Positions 44,760 to 55,211 of a stretch of DNA of 64,000 nt are shown one piece after another. The stretch comes from Stagonosporopsis chrysanthemi (taxonomy: Eukaryota > Ascomycota > Dothideomycetes > Pleosporales > Didymellaceae). The stretch's first letter is position 1; every line of letters begins with the position of its first letter. The notes beneath the pieces were generated by a model that saw only the letters and a program-made list of their open reading frames with translations, was not told the origin of the DNA and did not search any database. The DNA is taken from assembly GCA_022560025.1 (NCBI GenBank), contig JAFISE010000041.1, forward strand, positions 124,001 through 188,000, read 5' to 3'. Position numbers and translations under genes: made by a program.

Positions 44760-46019
44760 GGCGATGGAGCGAGCGCGAGGAAGCGCGAGCAAAGCAGCAA
44801 AGCACGCAGAGCAAAGCAACCCTTCAAACGTACCCACCGCCTCTCAAAGACGCAAGACGTGTGGATAAAACTGCTCAAGCCCACCTCAATCGCCACAGCC
44901 CCACCGCGTACTGTACGCCAGCTGTCTACGCCTTAAAAAGGGGGGAGACAACTCAACACAACTCAACTCAACGCAACGCAACGACGCAGCGTGAGACAAC
45001 ACACCACAAAGCACCACCCAATGCCCAATACAAACAAGACCGAAAAGCAAGAACGTCGCACCGCAACGCGACGAAGACGAGACAAGACGCGATGAGTGGA
45101 AAGTCAGCGGAAATTTATCATAGTCGGAATGAAACGCCAGTCCACGTGCCGTCCCCCTGATTGTTATCGTGGTGGCCATGGCGGGGACCGAATGCGGCGA
45201 GTGGGGCGGAGCGGAGCGGAGCGGGTGAAGTGGGGTGGGGCGGCGTGCACGAGAGCGGTGCGTGCAGCGATTCCAGACACAAGTGAGGCGGCGGGGCAGA
45301 TGCGCGAGAGGGGAGATGGGGAGGTGAGATGGGGGTGTAGGTAAAGGTAAAGGTAAAGGTCAGTAAGGGAGGGAGGAGGGAGGGAGCGAGGTGTGATGTA
45401 GTTAGTGTAGTCTAGCAAGCTCGTGTTCCGCCTGCGTTGTGTACGTATGTTGGACCGGGGGATGGTGGCGCCAATTCGCGGCGCCAGTACGGCGGCGGCG
45501 CGGGGGGGGGATACTATCTACCTACCTACCTACCTACCCACGACACGATCGCGATGCAATATGTAGGTATAAGAGACGGGGTTGAGGTTGTGTAGACGTG
45601 GGTTGGGCGTGGACATCACGTGGACATGTACAGTTCAGCACGATACGGTACAGTTCAACACGATACGGTACAGTTCAACGCGGTATCAGAATCTCAGGGC
45701 TGCTGCAAGTCCGCGCATTTCGCCCGCTTGTGTGTGTGCGAAGGGGAGGCGACGAAGAAGAAGAAGAAGGATATGCGATAGGATGGGATGAGAAAGGGTA
45801 TGTAACAGCTCCTCAGCTGCACGTCGAACCGATGTATTGCTTTTCGCGTGGCGTACGCACGGTATCTCGCGTTCTGCAAAACCTCTTCATGAGATTGTGT
45901 GTACAAACCCTCCCACACACATACACACACAGGTACACTCCCACAACGCCGCCGCAAAGGCAAAGCAAAGCAAAGCAAACCCCCGAAACGCCACCCATGC
46001 CCTCCTCTTTCCCCCGACC
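44760..46019. other. Intergenic with simple repeats, upstream of prolyl hydroxylase
   Basis: 1.26 kb. It contains CAACT/CAACG runs (about 44950-44990), GGAGC repeats (about 45205-45222), AGGTAA repeats (about 45335-45360), a G run (45501-45509), CTAC repeats (about 45518-45540) and repeated GTACAGTTCAACACGATACG units (about 45627-45685). No gene supported. Confidence 0.5.
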
Positions 46020-46782
46020 CTAATACCCCTCCCTCTCCCTCTCCCGCCTCTCCGCCTCCCCCTCGCTCACAATGCGCTTGCCCAACCACTCCGTCTGGAA
46101 ACTGCTGTTCAGCACGTGCAGATCCTGCACGACATCCTTGCAGGCGCGCACGACGGCTTCCTTTGGCGTCAGCGAGCCGTCGGTCTGGACGCGCAGCTCG
46201 AACGTCGCGAACAGCGGGTGGGGGATCTTGTAGGCGGAGAAGACGATGAAGTCGTACTTGAGCAGGCGCTGCGAGAGGAGGTTGCCGAGGGTGTGGTCTT
46301 CTTTGTTGAAGGTGAAGATGGCGGTGTTGGGGACGCGGGTTTCTTCCTTGTGCTCGATTTTCTGCTGGCCGTCGTCGAGGAGGAAGAGTTCGAATCTGCG
46401 GGGGTGGTGTTAGTAAAGGACTGTTGTGTGTGTGTGTGTGTGTGGTTGAGTGGCAGGTTGGGCTGGGGTCGTGGGCGTGGTTGACTGCCACAACGAGGGA
46501 CATGGTTCGGCGCTGTGTCGCAGCTTTGGCGGTCCTGTCGAACACCGCCAGGCAGCGCTAAAGACACCACCTCTGCTCGCGCACCGTTCGCTCAGCTCCT
46601 CACAGCAGCAGTGCTTTTAAAAGCGCGGCAGGCGCATCGTCCACCCACCACGCATCTCGCCCTCCCCTTGCCTCCTCGCCCCCTCCTCGCCCCACTCCAT
46701 GTCTCCGTATCACACTCTCCCCAGCCGCTCTCCCCTACATCCCGTACAAAGAACCCAAAACGTACCTGTCTGGCGCGTTCAT
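46020..46782 (-). CDS. RPB11: RNA polymerase II subunit Rpb11
   Basis: Two exons: 46782-46766 (17 nt) and 46395-46020, separated by a 370-nt intron (GTACGT...ACTAACACCACCCCCGCAG); 130 aa. The first exon encodes MNAPDR together with one base of exon 2, matching the usual Rpb11 start. Exon 2 carries FELFLLDDGQQKIE, AIFTFNKEDHTLGNLL (the RPB11/RPC19/alpha-N signature) and YKIPHPLFATFELRVQTDGS. The protein pairs with Rpb3 in assembling Pol II in the nucleus. The C-terminus ends in a short Glu/Arg-rich tail. The intron is long compared with others in the window (about 50 nt), but early long introns are known in fungal housekeeping genes. Confidence 0.92.
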
Positions 46783-47179
46783 CTTGCCTGTTCTTTCCCT
46801 TTCGCACTAACAAAGTCCAATTTGTGTGGCGCTTGAGTCGCGTGTACGTCGTTACAGAAGCGGTGGCGCTGGCGGGTTTCGAAGACGCTGGTCAAGGACA
46901 GGTGGTGTGGGTCGAGGACGGTGGTGGAGATGGAGATGGGAGCTTGACAATGAATGTCGCTGGTTTGTGTTTCTGCCGCGCTCACCGCCTAGGAAGGTCC
47001 GCGCCGCTTAGTCAGGACGCGTGTGTGGCGCGTTGTACATACTGTACATTGACGAGCTTGGCTGTTCTGTGGACGTCGGTGTTGCTTCAGTGTGCATTAG
47101 CATTGAGAGGGGAGCTCTACAAATAACCCTCAAACTCCAGCAGATAAATCAGCCCAGTCACAACCCTACACCTCTTCAC
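46783..47179. promoter_or_regulatory. Upstream region of RPB11
   Basis: 397 nt between the RPB11 start and the stop of the next minus-strand ORF. Probably the RPB11 promoter; nothing else seen. Confidence 0.45.
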
Positions 47180-47941
47180 TCACTCACCCTCCGACCCGTC
47201 GCTCTCCCACAACCACACACTCCTCATCGTCGTCGTCACCACCATCACCACCCCCTCCCTTCTTCTCCTCCTCCTCCTCCTCCTCCTCCTCCCCACCCCC
47301 CTCTCCACAAACACCCACCAACACCTCACCCTCACCCCCTCCACCACCTCCGTCCTCCTCAGCGTCAGACACCCTTCCCGATCAACCCCCCACCCCACCT
47401 GCCCCGCAGCAACCGAGACCAACTCCGCATACCGCGGATTCACCAGCGCCATATCCGGCACCCTGACGAACCTCCTCTTCCCCTTCGCCCGCGGCAGGGC
47501 CCGGCCGAACTGCAACATCGCCGCGACGTTGGCCATGGGTGCGTTGAGGAAGGTCGAGGCTTGGGTGATTTTGTAGTCTGTGGGGGAGGGGGGCTGGGTG
47601 GTTATGCCGCGGATGATGTGGTAGGTGGGGGTGGGGGTTTGCGGGACGGGGACGGGGAGGGGGGTGGTGGTGGTGGTGGTCGCGGTCGCGGTCGCGGTCG
47701 CGGTGTGGTAGGCTTCCAGGATGTCGTAGATGGCGGTGATGTACTGGTCAGCCATGTGTGAGCGCAGGGCTTCGGGGAACTTGCTGAAGGTTTCGTCGTC
47801 GAGCTCGCAGGTGATTTGCACGGGTTTGTTTTCCGACTTTTGTTCTGGCTGTTTTGGGGAGGGTGGGCAGGGGCAGGGGCGTTTGGGTGCCATGTTGTCC
47901 TGAAAGGAGGGCGCGGCGCGCTTGGAGGATTGCAAAGGCAT
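47180..47941 (-). CDS. Hypothetical protein, orphan ORF with low-complexity tracts
   Basis: 253 aa from ATG 47941, no intron needed. No family recognised. The N-terminus is Pro/Cys/Lys-rich; residues about 45-80 (ITCELDDETFSKFPEALRSHM...) and 130-215 look like folded protein. In between is a TATATATATTTTTT tract from an ACCGCG hexamer repeat (about 47678-47702) and GGT repeats. Near the C-terminus about ten arginines come from TCC/CTC repeats (about 47264-47292). Coding is plausible but the sequence is strongly shaped by simple repeats. Confidence 0.45.
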   Translation of the reverse strand: MPLQSSKRAAPSFQDNMAPKRPCPCPPSPKQPEQKSENKPVQITCELDDETFSKFPEALRSHMADQYITAIYDILEAYHTATATATATTTTTTPLPVPVPQTPTPTYHIIRGITTQPPSPTDYKITQASTFLNAPMANVAAMLQFGRALPRAKGKRRFVRVPDMALVNPRYAELVSVAAGQVGWGVDREGCLTLRRTEVVEGVRVRCWWVFVERGVGRRRRRRRRRRREGVVMVVTTTMRSVWLWESDGSEGE

Positions 47942-48873
47942 GGAGACTGGGCGGAGCGCGTGATGATGGGGCTCTGGGTTGCTGTGTTGGTGCAGGTTTG
48001 GCAGTCAAAGGTGGGTTGGTGGTCTGGACGAAAGATGGGCAACAGGTGAGCGGAGTTGATGGATAAAAGCTTCCCAGCTCGCTCGCCAAGTGAGAGAAGA
48101 TCTGCAACCTCTGTGCTGTCGAGGTAGCTCTATAGGCACCAAGTGAGAGAGACTCGAGCCTCAGGAGACAGAGACCTAATCCTATCCACACCCAGAGAAA
48201 CAAATACCGTTATACCTACTCTAAGCCGCAAGCAACTAGATCCAGCGTCCAACAAACGCCGTACTTGGTAGTGGTGCTAAAGAGAGAGAGAGAAGAAAAC
48301 CCGTCTGCAAGCACTGTTTAATTATAGAAGATGTCACTGTGTCTTGGTTTAGTTGGCAAAGGGGGTGCAGAGTCGGAGGGGGGCGAGGTGGATAGCGAGT
48401 GAGGTCAACAGTGAGGCCGAGTTGTTTTGTCATGTTTTGCTCAGTTCAGTTCAGTTCAGTTCAGTTCAGTTCAGTTCAGTTCAGTTCGATTCCTTTGATT
48501 CAACAATACTACTAATACTGTACTACCACTACCACTCCTACTCCTGCTTAGTATTGTACATCCCTCCCTGCTCACAAACTACATGTATATAGCAACCCTC
48601 CGGAGTGTAAACGCCGTGCGCCGTGCGAGAATGTTCATGTATCGTGTCGTGTCAATGTACCGTATCAGACGGTAGATGTACATGGACGTATCGATGTATC
48701 GTGATGTGTTATAACGTGTTGTACAGTGGGTATATGGAGCTCCGTGTCCGCTCCTGCTTCTGACTTCTACTTCGCTTCGCTTCGCTTCGCTTCTGCTTTT
48801 CCACGCTTGTTCGAGGCCTTGCTCGCCTACAATAGCCATGACCGCGTGGTGTTGTACACATTGTTGGATTCGA
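47942..48873. other. Intergenic with pentanucleotide repeats
   Basis: 932 nt upstream of the orphan ORF and downstream of MDM31. It contains about nine CAGTT units at 48442-48487 and about five TTCGC units at 48768-48791. No gene seen. Confidence 0.55.
48442..48487 (+). repeat. (CAGTT)n microsatellite, about nine units
   Basis: Perfect pentanucleotide tandem repeat in intergenic DNA. Confidence 0.9.
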
Positions 48874-49040
48874 CTACGCCATATTCCCTGCCAAGCCCAA
48901 GAACAGCGCCTGGGCGGCCAGCTGCAGCGTCCAGATGCCGACCTTTTTGATGCGGCGCTTGCGGACGGTGCGGTCGTCGAGGACGTCGCGGGCAAAGGCG
49001 TCGTACATCTGCACTCGTTAGTAACAGGTCTGTGGATTCA

Positions 49041-49078
<38 letters not shown>

Positions 49079-51150
49079 GTGCGTACCTCGCGCGAGACCT
49101 CCTCCATCAGGCCGCTGTCGTACAGGGTCCAGCTGCCGTCAAAATCGCGCAGCTGCTTGACGACGCGGCAGTTGACGGGGATGAAGGTGCGCTTGCTGTT
49201 GATGTAGGCGACAATGGGGCGCACGAGGGCGTTGTTGACGTAGGAGATGTCGCGGGTGAAGATGGGGACGGCGGCGCGGACGTCGTTGAGGTGGACGCGC
49301 AGGTCCATGATGATGAAGCGGTCGTCGTCGGGGTCGGGGTCGTGGGCGTGGGCGTGGTCGGGGTCGTCGTCGTGGTGCTCGAAGCCGTGGGCGGCGTGGT
49401 CGGAGAAGTGGTGCTTGATGGCGCGGCCGTTGTGGCTGACGGTGGCCTCGACGCGGTCGTACATGTCGCTCATGACTTTGGCGAGCGACTCGGAGTCGTC
49501 GTTGGGCAGCATGATGTCGGCGACAATGTCGACGTTGCCCTCGTGGATCCACGAAAAGGGGCCGTCGTAGCCGCGGTTGAGGTGGTCGATGTTGAGGGCG
49601 TCGATGCGGATGCGGCTGTGCTTCTTCCAGGTGGCGCCGTCTTCGGTGTCGTGGCCGTGGGAGAGCTGCATGCCCGTGTAGTTGTGGGTCTGGCGCGGGT
49701 GGACGGTGAAGAGCGAGCCGTCAAAGGAGCCGGACATGATGTTGGCGGACAGGAAGTCGTAGAAGAGCCACTGCTTGCGCAGCTGGGGCAGCTCGCACGA
49801 GTAGATGCTGACGGGGAAGGGGCGGAAGCCGTCGGGCTGGTAGATGGTGACGAGCAGGTCCTCCATGCGGAACGAGTCGAGCTCAAAGTCGCCGGGGTTG
49901 TGCTCGTGCTTGTAGGAGCGGGGGTCGACGCCGTCGACGGTGTGGACCGAGGTGCGGTCGATGACGCCGCGGACGCCCTTGATCTCGACGTCCTTGAGCA
50001 GGCCCTTGCCGTTGAACCACTTGGAGAAGGAGAGGGTGACGTTGACCGTGTCCATGGAGACGTCGAACTGGGTGTAGTTGGTGTCCTCTTCGACGGGGTC
50101 GTCGACGGGGCCGTCCTTGTCGGCCAGGGCCATGGCGGCCTCTGCGGCGGCCGACGTCTGCGAGCCCTTGCTGACCTTGCCGCGGCCGTGGCCCGGGCGG
50201 CGCGAGACAAAGACCTTGCGGAAGGAGATGACGCCGTCCTTCCACTTGGGGACGACGGCCGTCTCGAAGACGACCTTGATGCCGGACGACTTGGTCAGGT
50301 AGTTGCCGATCCACTTGGCGAGCGTCTCCTGGGAGAAGGCGGTGTTGATGAGGAAGACGGTCAGCATGAAGAAGGTGGTGGTGCCGAGGATGACCCAGGC
50401 GACGTGGGCGGCCAGGACCCAGGAGAAGAGGGCGTACAGCTCGTCGGCGTTGAAGTTGCGGTTGCTGCGGATGGTGAGCCACTTGAAGCGCACCTTCATG
50501 CGCGACCAGAAGCCGGAGGCGGCGGCGAGCAGCTCGGCCTTGGAGGGGCGGTAGAGGTGGGGGACGTGGGGGAGGCGGTCGAGGAGGGGGTGCGCGTCGT
50601 GTCTCGCCTGTCCGTCGTGTCTGGCCTGCCCGTCGTGTCCCACCTGCCCGTCGTGTCTCGCCTGCACGCCGTCATGCTGCGCGTCTGGTGTGGGCGGCGA
50701 GGCCTTGCTGGAGGGCGGCGCTGTCTTGCTGCTGGGTCCATCCGCGGCAGAGCTCTTGTTGCGGCGGTCGCCGGACCGGCTCCTGCGCAGGGCGCGGTAC
50801 GAGCGCGTCGAGGCGTGTCTGCTCCAGGCGGCGAGGGCGGCGACGGAGACGGAGGCAGAGGCGGAGGCGGAGACGCTGGGCGACGGTCGAGGTGCGTTCG
50901 ACAGCGCCGGCCTGGCATGTAACGGGCGCGGGCGCGTAAAGGCCGCGGCGGGCGATATCGACGGCGTTGGGGCGCGGCTGAATGCGCTCGAAGCGGCCGT
51001 CCGGCTCTGCCCTGCTGTCCCCCTCCACAGCGCCGGCCAGCAGCCCTCAAAGCGCGGGAGCGGGCTCTGCCTCAACGGCCGCGGCTGGGGCTGGGGCGCG
51101 CGGGCGCATCGCAGGAGCGCGGCGGGGTTGGGTGCTGCGGGTCGGGTCAT
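48874..51150 (-). CDS. MDM31: Mitochondrial inner-membrane distribution/morphology protein (Mdm31/Mdm32 family)
   Basis: Two exons: 51150-49087 and 49008-48874; a 78-nt intron (GTACGC...ACTAACGAGTGCAG); 732 aa. The start is the first ATG; upstream codons lack one. The N-terminus is Arg/Ala/Ser-rich without acidic residues, as in mitochondrial presequences. A low-complexity section with repeated GQARHD follows, then the conserved core: FKWLTIRSNRNFNADELYALFSW, a TM helix (WVILGTTTFFMLTVFLI) and a long intermembrane-space domain including FDVSMDTVNVTLSFSKWFNGKG and DRTSVHTVDGVDP. A His/Asp-rich insert occurs near DHAHAHDPDPDDDR. Exon 2 encodes MYDAFARDV...KRRIKKVGIW and a second helix. Required in yeast for mitochondrial shape and inheritance. 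The intron contains a 30-A run (49047-49076, + strand). Assignment between Mdm31 and Mdm32 is not certain. Confidence 0.88.
49047..49076 (+). repeat. Homopolymer A30 inside the MDM31 intron
   Basis: Thirty consecutive A on the + strand, a poly-T tract within the intron in the transcript sense, between donor and branch site. Confidence 0.9.
50595..50685 (-). repeat. 18-nt imperfect tandem repeat in MDM31 coding sequence
   Basis: Four to five units with CGTCGTGTC...GCCTG on the + strand encode (Q/H)ARHDG-like repeats in the N-terminal low-complexity section. Confidence 0.7.
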
Positions 51151-51438
51151 GGTAGCTGCGGCAACCACATGGCTACGCTGTCGTCTCGGGCTCCTGTTGA
51201 AGAAGGCGTGGTGCAGCGACGATGGCGACGGCGACGACAACGACGGTTCACCTTCACGTCATGGCATGCAAGCGGCTGAGGAATCTTGACGGCCGACGCA
51301 GGCCCGCTAGCCCGAACGGGGCCGCCAGCCAGCAGCCGCGCCTCGCCTCACGAAATTTCCTGGTTATCGATATCAGCCCCACCGCCCGCGACATTGCCAG
51401 CTTTTTGTGCCTCGCCCGCCAGAACTCTCGCCAGCACC
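51151..51438. promoter_or_regulatory. Short bidirectional promoter, MDM31 and PNO1
   Basis: Only about 290 nt separate the two divergent start codons. Both genes are housekeeping, so a shared promoter is likely. Confidence 0.6.
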
Positions 51439-52230
51439 ATGCCCGCGCCCACCGCCCTCCAGCGCCGCCCCGACGAGCTCGCCGCCGCCGTCGCCAGCAC
51501 GCCGCTGCCCGGCGACGAGCCCACGGCCGCCGCCGACCTCATCGACATGGACGCCGTGGCTGTGGCCGACGCCGTGCTGCCCGACGCCCACCACGCCGCC
51601 GACGACACCGACACGGCCATGGCCATGGTCGATGAGAGCGGGCGCCCGCAGTTTGCGCCCAGCAAGAGCATCCCGCTGGCCTTCCGCCGCGAGACGCGCA
51701 AGGTGCCCATCCCGCCGCACCGCATGACGCCGCTGAAGAGCGCCTGGCCCAAAATCTACCCCCCGCTCGTCGAGCACCTGCACCTCCAAGTCCGCATGAA
51801 CATCAAGACCCGCAGCGTCGAGCTGCGCACCTCGTCGCTCACCACCTCGACCGCCTCCCTGCAAAAAGGCGAGGACTTTGTGCGCGCCTTCACCCTCGGC
51901 TTCGACGTCGACGACGCCATTGCCCTGCTGCGCCTCGACGACCTGTACATCGAGACGTTCGAGATCAAGGACGTCAAGACCCTGCAGGGCGAGCATCTGG
52001 GCCGCGCCATTGGCCGCATCGCCGGCAAAGACGGCAAGACCAAGTTCGCCATCGAGAACGCCTCGCGCACGAGGGTCGTCCTGGCCGACACCAAGATCCA
52101 CATCCTGGGCGGCTTCAAGAACATCCACATTGCCCGCGAGAGCATCGTGAGCTTGATCCTGGGCCAGAATCCGAGCAAGGTCTACGGCAATCTGCGGACT
52201 GTGGCCGGGCGCATGAAGGAGAGGTTTTAG
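51439..52230 (+). CDS. PNO1: Pre-rRNA-processing KH-domain protein Pno1/Dim2
   Basis: 263 aa, one exon, start at ATG 51439 (the frame is open further upstream but this ATG begins the family-like N-terminus). An acidic, Ala-rich N-terminal part precedes RRETRKVPIPPHRMTPLK, LHLQVRMNIKTRSVELRT, the first KH-like fold, and the second KH domain with GRIAGKDGKTKFAIENASRTRVVLADTKIHILG and a conserved C-terminus (ILGQNPSKVYGNLRTVAGRMKERF). It acts in nucleolar 18S rRNA maturation, binding near the 3' end of 18S and recruiting Dim1 and Nob1 functions. Nothing unusual in length or sequence. Confidence 0.93.
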   Translation: MPAPTALQRRPDELAAAVASTPLPGDEPTAAADLIDMDAVAVADAVLPDAHHAADDTDTAMAMVDESGRPQFAPSKSIPLAFRRETRKVPIPPHRMTPLKSAWPKIYPPLVEHLHLQVRMNIKTRSVELRTSSLTTSTASLQKGEDFVRAFTLGFDVDDAIALLRLDDLYIETFEIKDVKTLQGEHLGRAIGRIAGKDGKTKFAIENASRTRVVLADTKIHILGGFKNIHIARESIVSLILGQNPSKVYGNLRTVAGRMKERF

Positions 52231-52278
52231 GCGAGCGAAGCGAGTAGACGACAAGCAATCAGCCAGTAGAAGACAGAG

Positions 52279-52316
<38 letters not shown>

Positions 52317-52715
52317 GACAGGCGTGCATTTCCAGGCGTTTTTTTTTTCCTTCCCAGGTGTGCGATATCCAGGCACATTATCCATCCATCCAGCCATCAT
52401 CCATCAAGCCATCCATAACGAAAGAGAGACTACTTAAAAAAAAAAAAAGTAGACCTCACGAAAATGCTACACTTCAATGACACTTTTTCAAACTTCCAAC
52501 TCGTAATCTCTGAACTGTTCTACGTTCCTACTTTCATACGTTTTGTAATGTAGTTCTATTGCATACTTCTTGCTGCTTATTAGACGTGTCTGTTTGGCTC
52601 TCAAGGGAAGAAGAGGGGGAAAGGTTCTAGTGTCTAGATTCTAGTTAGATTCTAGTATCTAGATTCTTACATCTCCCTCCCACTCCCTACCACCCACTCC
52701 TCCCTACCCTACACC
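52231..52715. other. Convergent 3' region with simple repeats
   Basis: 485 nt between PNO1 and DPH6 stops. It holds (AC)n/(AG)n at about 52278-52316, a T run at 52340-52348, CATC repeats (about 52380-52415), an A run at about 52437-52448 and a C/T-rich tract near 52670-52715. Confidence 0.6.
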
Positions 52716-55211
52716 TCACTCCCCCCTCCCCCCCTCCAACGCCTCCCTCACCCCCCGCCCCGCAAACCGAATCCCCTTGACCAACCCCTCCACCCCCTCC
52801 ATCCTCCCCCCCTGCCCGCCATACCTCCCTCCCTCCCCCCTTTCCTCCCCCCCTCCCCCCTCCCCCTCCTCACCCCTACCCCCACCCGCACCATCCACCC
52901 TCCCCACCAACACGCCCCCAACCTCTCTCCCGCCCTCGCCCCACACCCGCCCGCACGGCACCCACTGCACCCCCCTCAGACTCACGCTCACGCTCATCTT
53001 CACACTCGCACTCGCCTTCGCCTCGCCATGCACTGTCTTTGCAAACGCCGCCGCGAACGCAGGCGTCGCGTAGAGCGTTGCCGTGTCGAAGGCGCGGAGG
53101 GCGGGCAGCGACGGGGCGGAGAGCGGGAAGGTGAGGGTGGAGAAGTGGGTGGTGGAGGGGAGGGGGCGGGTGAGGGTTTGGGAGGGGGAGGGGCGGGTGA
53201 GGGTTAGAGTTGGGGGTGCGGAGGATGTAGAGGAAGAGGACGGCGCGGAGAGACCCACGGCGCTCCATTCAATGTCTGCGCCGCGTGGGAGCGAGGCCAC
53301 TTGTGCGACGAAGCAGGGCGGCGTGGCGGGGGGGAGTGACGGCGAGGGGAGAGCGGGGCGGGGCGTTGTGTCGGTGAAGAGCGGGGCGTGCGTGTTTCGG
53401 CGGTCCCAGGGGTCCATGTCGTCGTCGTCGTCCTCGTCGTCGTCCTCGTCGTCCTCGTCGTCGCCCCTGCAGGACGAGGAAGAGCGCCCCCGTCGTTTCG
53501 AGGACGCCGCGTGGATCCTCCCCCATGCCGCCTGCGCGACACGCACCTTCTCCTCTGCGTCCGCGTCCGCGCACGCGGGGATAAAAGCCACGCCGCTCGT
53601 CCACCACCGCACGCCCTTGGCGCGACCAATGCGCCAGAGGTGCTGCAGCGAGAGCGCGGCCTGGCCCTTGAACCCGCGGTCGGTGTACACATCCATGGAC
53701 GCGGGAACGAGCGGGATCTGGCCCGCGACATAGACAACGTCCCAGCCCGCACTCTGCGACGGCGCGTCGAGAGGCAGCCGCGCCGAGACGGCCTGGCTGT
53801 ACGGCCCAATGTTCGCCGGCGCCCAGTAGCTGCGGCCCTGGACGTGCAGGCCCTGCCTGTCCACGCTGCGCGTCGTCCTGCCCTTGCGGTCGCGCGCGTC
53901 CTTGTCCAGGACAATGCTCAGCAGCACGTCAATGCCCTCGGGCATGCAGTCGCCCACTGCGACGGTCACGCGCGCGGGCGGGTTGACGCCGGAGAAGTAC
54001 TGCCCGTAGATGGGGTTGAGGACCGCAAAGTCGGACATGCTGCGCAGCAGGAGCGTGCAATGGTTCACGCCCGCGCGCGACAGGTTCCATTGCTTGAGCA
54101 CGTGGTCGAGGCGCAGGAGGATCTTGGTGAGCTGGCGCGAGGGGGAGGCGGTGCTGGGGACCGAGGAGCGCGACGTGTCGGCGAGGTTGGAGTAGGTGAA
54201 CAGCGTGGGGGTGTCTGTCGAGGCGTTGCGGGGGAGGTGGTCGAAGGAGGAGAGCGGTGCGGGAGCGGGCTCGGGGACGAGTGTTGCGTCGTCTGAGACG
54301 ATAGAGCGGGCGTCGTCGAGCCCGTTGTCCAGCTCCTGCAGCACCTGTTTGAACTCGTCATCAAACAAGTCCGGGATCCGCAGTGCACTCATCCGATCCT
54401 CGTCGTCCTCGCTCTTCTCCTCCAATTCACTCGCCCGCATCTTCAACACCGACTGCCCGCCCTCACTGACCCCCGCGGCACCAGGCTCAATCCTGATCTT
54501 CTTTTTCCACAGCGGCCTCGGCCCATCCAACGCCAGCGTCTCAAACTCGCCGCCCTCGCCCAGCACCGCCCCATTACTCTCCTCGCCAAACCGCGCCATC
54601 GCCTTCTGCAGCTTAGTAATCGTGCTCTGGGCCGCGACATTCCAGCCCAGAATGCGCTCGTCCAGACCCCCCGACGCCGTCTTGATCACAATCGCCTCCT
54701 GGCCAACCGCCGCCATGTCAAACAGCAGCTGCGACTGCGAGTACGGCGGCAGCGAGGGGTACTGCCAGAGGAAGCTCAGCGGGGCGAGGCCGAGTCTCAG
54801 CGCGACCGACTCGACTCTGGTGCGCTGGTAGGTGCTGAGGATGGCGCCGGAGCAGACGGCGTTGGCCTCTGGATGCGCAAGCATGGCCTTCCGCAACAGC
54901 GGGACGAGGTCTTCTGTTTCATCCTGCTCTTGCTGGGCACGTGGCGCTGCATAGTCGCGCGCCGAATTGACTGCTGTGCCCGTGATTTCCTGCCGGTACA
55001 GCGGGATGCCGAGGGCCTGCTCGTACAGCGGAATCACAGAGTGGCCCACCGTCTGGTACATGTAGCTGTTGATGTCCTCATTGTCACTGGCTGAGGGGGC
55101 CGGGTGCAGGTTGGCGAGCGCTACGACGTTGTGGCCGTTGGCGATGCAATGCAGGATAGAGAAGAAAGAGTCTTTGCCGCCAGAAACCAATGCAATGACG
55201 TTCAACGACAT
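52716..55211 (-). CDS. DPH6: Diphthine-ammonia ligase (Dph6) with two RidA-like domains
   Basis: 831 aa, one exon. Start is ATG 55211 (MSLNVIAL); codons upstream begin only with TTG. The N-terminal PP-loop ATPase domain carries SGGKDSFF (residues about 10-17), SGAILSTYQRTRVE and GEGGEFETLALDGP. The enzyme uses ATP and ammonium to amidate diphthine on translation elongation factor 2. Two YjgF/RidA-like domains follow, the first recognisable by NPIYGQYFSGVNPPARVTV, the second by NIGPYSQAV and VYVAGQIPL, as in fungal and plant Dph6. The C-terminal third contains an acidic run (DDEDDEDDDED) and Ser/Pro-rich then Gly/Glu-rich low complexity. Confidence 0.92.
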   Translation of the reverse strand: MSLNVIALVSGGKDSFFSILHCIANGHNVVALANLHPAPSASDNEDINSYMYQTVGHSVIPLYEQALGIPLYRQEITGTAVNSARDYAAPRAQQEQDETEDLVPLLRKAMLAHPEANAVCSGAILSTYQRTRVESVALRLGLAPLSFLWQYPSLPPYSQSQLLFDMAAVGQEAIVIKTASGGLDERILGWNVAAQSTITKLQKAMARFGEESNGAVLGEGGEFETLALDGPRPLWKKKIRIEPGAAGVSEGGQSVLKMRASELEEKSEDDEDRMSALRIPDLFDDEFKQVLQELDNGLDDARSIVSDDATLVPEPAPAPLSSFDHLPRNASTDTPTLFTYSNLADTSRSSVPSTASPSRQLTKILLRLDHVLKQWNLSRAGVNHCTLLLRSMSDFAVLNPIYGQYFSGVNPPARVTVAVGDCMPEGIDVLLSIVLDKDARDRKGRTTRSVDRQGLHVQGRSYWAPANIGPYSQAVSARLPLDAPSQSAGWDVVYVAGQIPLVPASMDVYTDRGFKGQAALSLQHLWRIGRAKGVRWWTSGVAFIPACADADAEEKVRVAQAAWGRIHAASSKRRGRSSSSCRGDDEDDEDDDEDDDDDMDPWDRRNTHAPLFTDTTPRPALPSPSLPPATPPCFVAQVASLPRGADIEWSAVGLSAPSSSSTSSAPPTLTLTRPSPSQTLTRPLPSTTHFSTLTFPLSAPSLPALRAFDTATLYATPAFAAAFAKTVHGEAKASASVKMSVSVSLRGVQWVPCGRVWGEGGREVGGVLVGRVDGAGGGRGEEGEGGGGEERGEGGRYGGQGGRMEGVEGLVKGIRFAGRGVREALEGGRGE

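Noticed and set aside
49047..49076. A30 run as the poly(A) tail of a retrotransposed sequence
   Set aside because: It lies inside a spliceable intron of a conserved gene and has no target duplication or element attached.
48838..50922. 694-codon open frame on the + strand
   Set aside because: Antisense to the well-supported MDM31 gene. The Val/Gly/Asp-rich text is what reversing a GC-rich coding sequence gives.
51151..51240. N-terminal extension of MDM31
   Set aside because: Begins with TTG and would consume part of the short divergent promoter; the ATG at 51150 fits a mitochondrial presequence.
53388..54296. 302-codon open frame on the + strand
   Set aside because: Antisense shadow of DPH6 in a GC-rich region.
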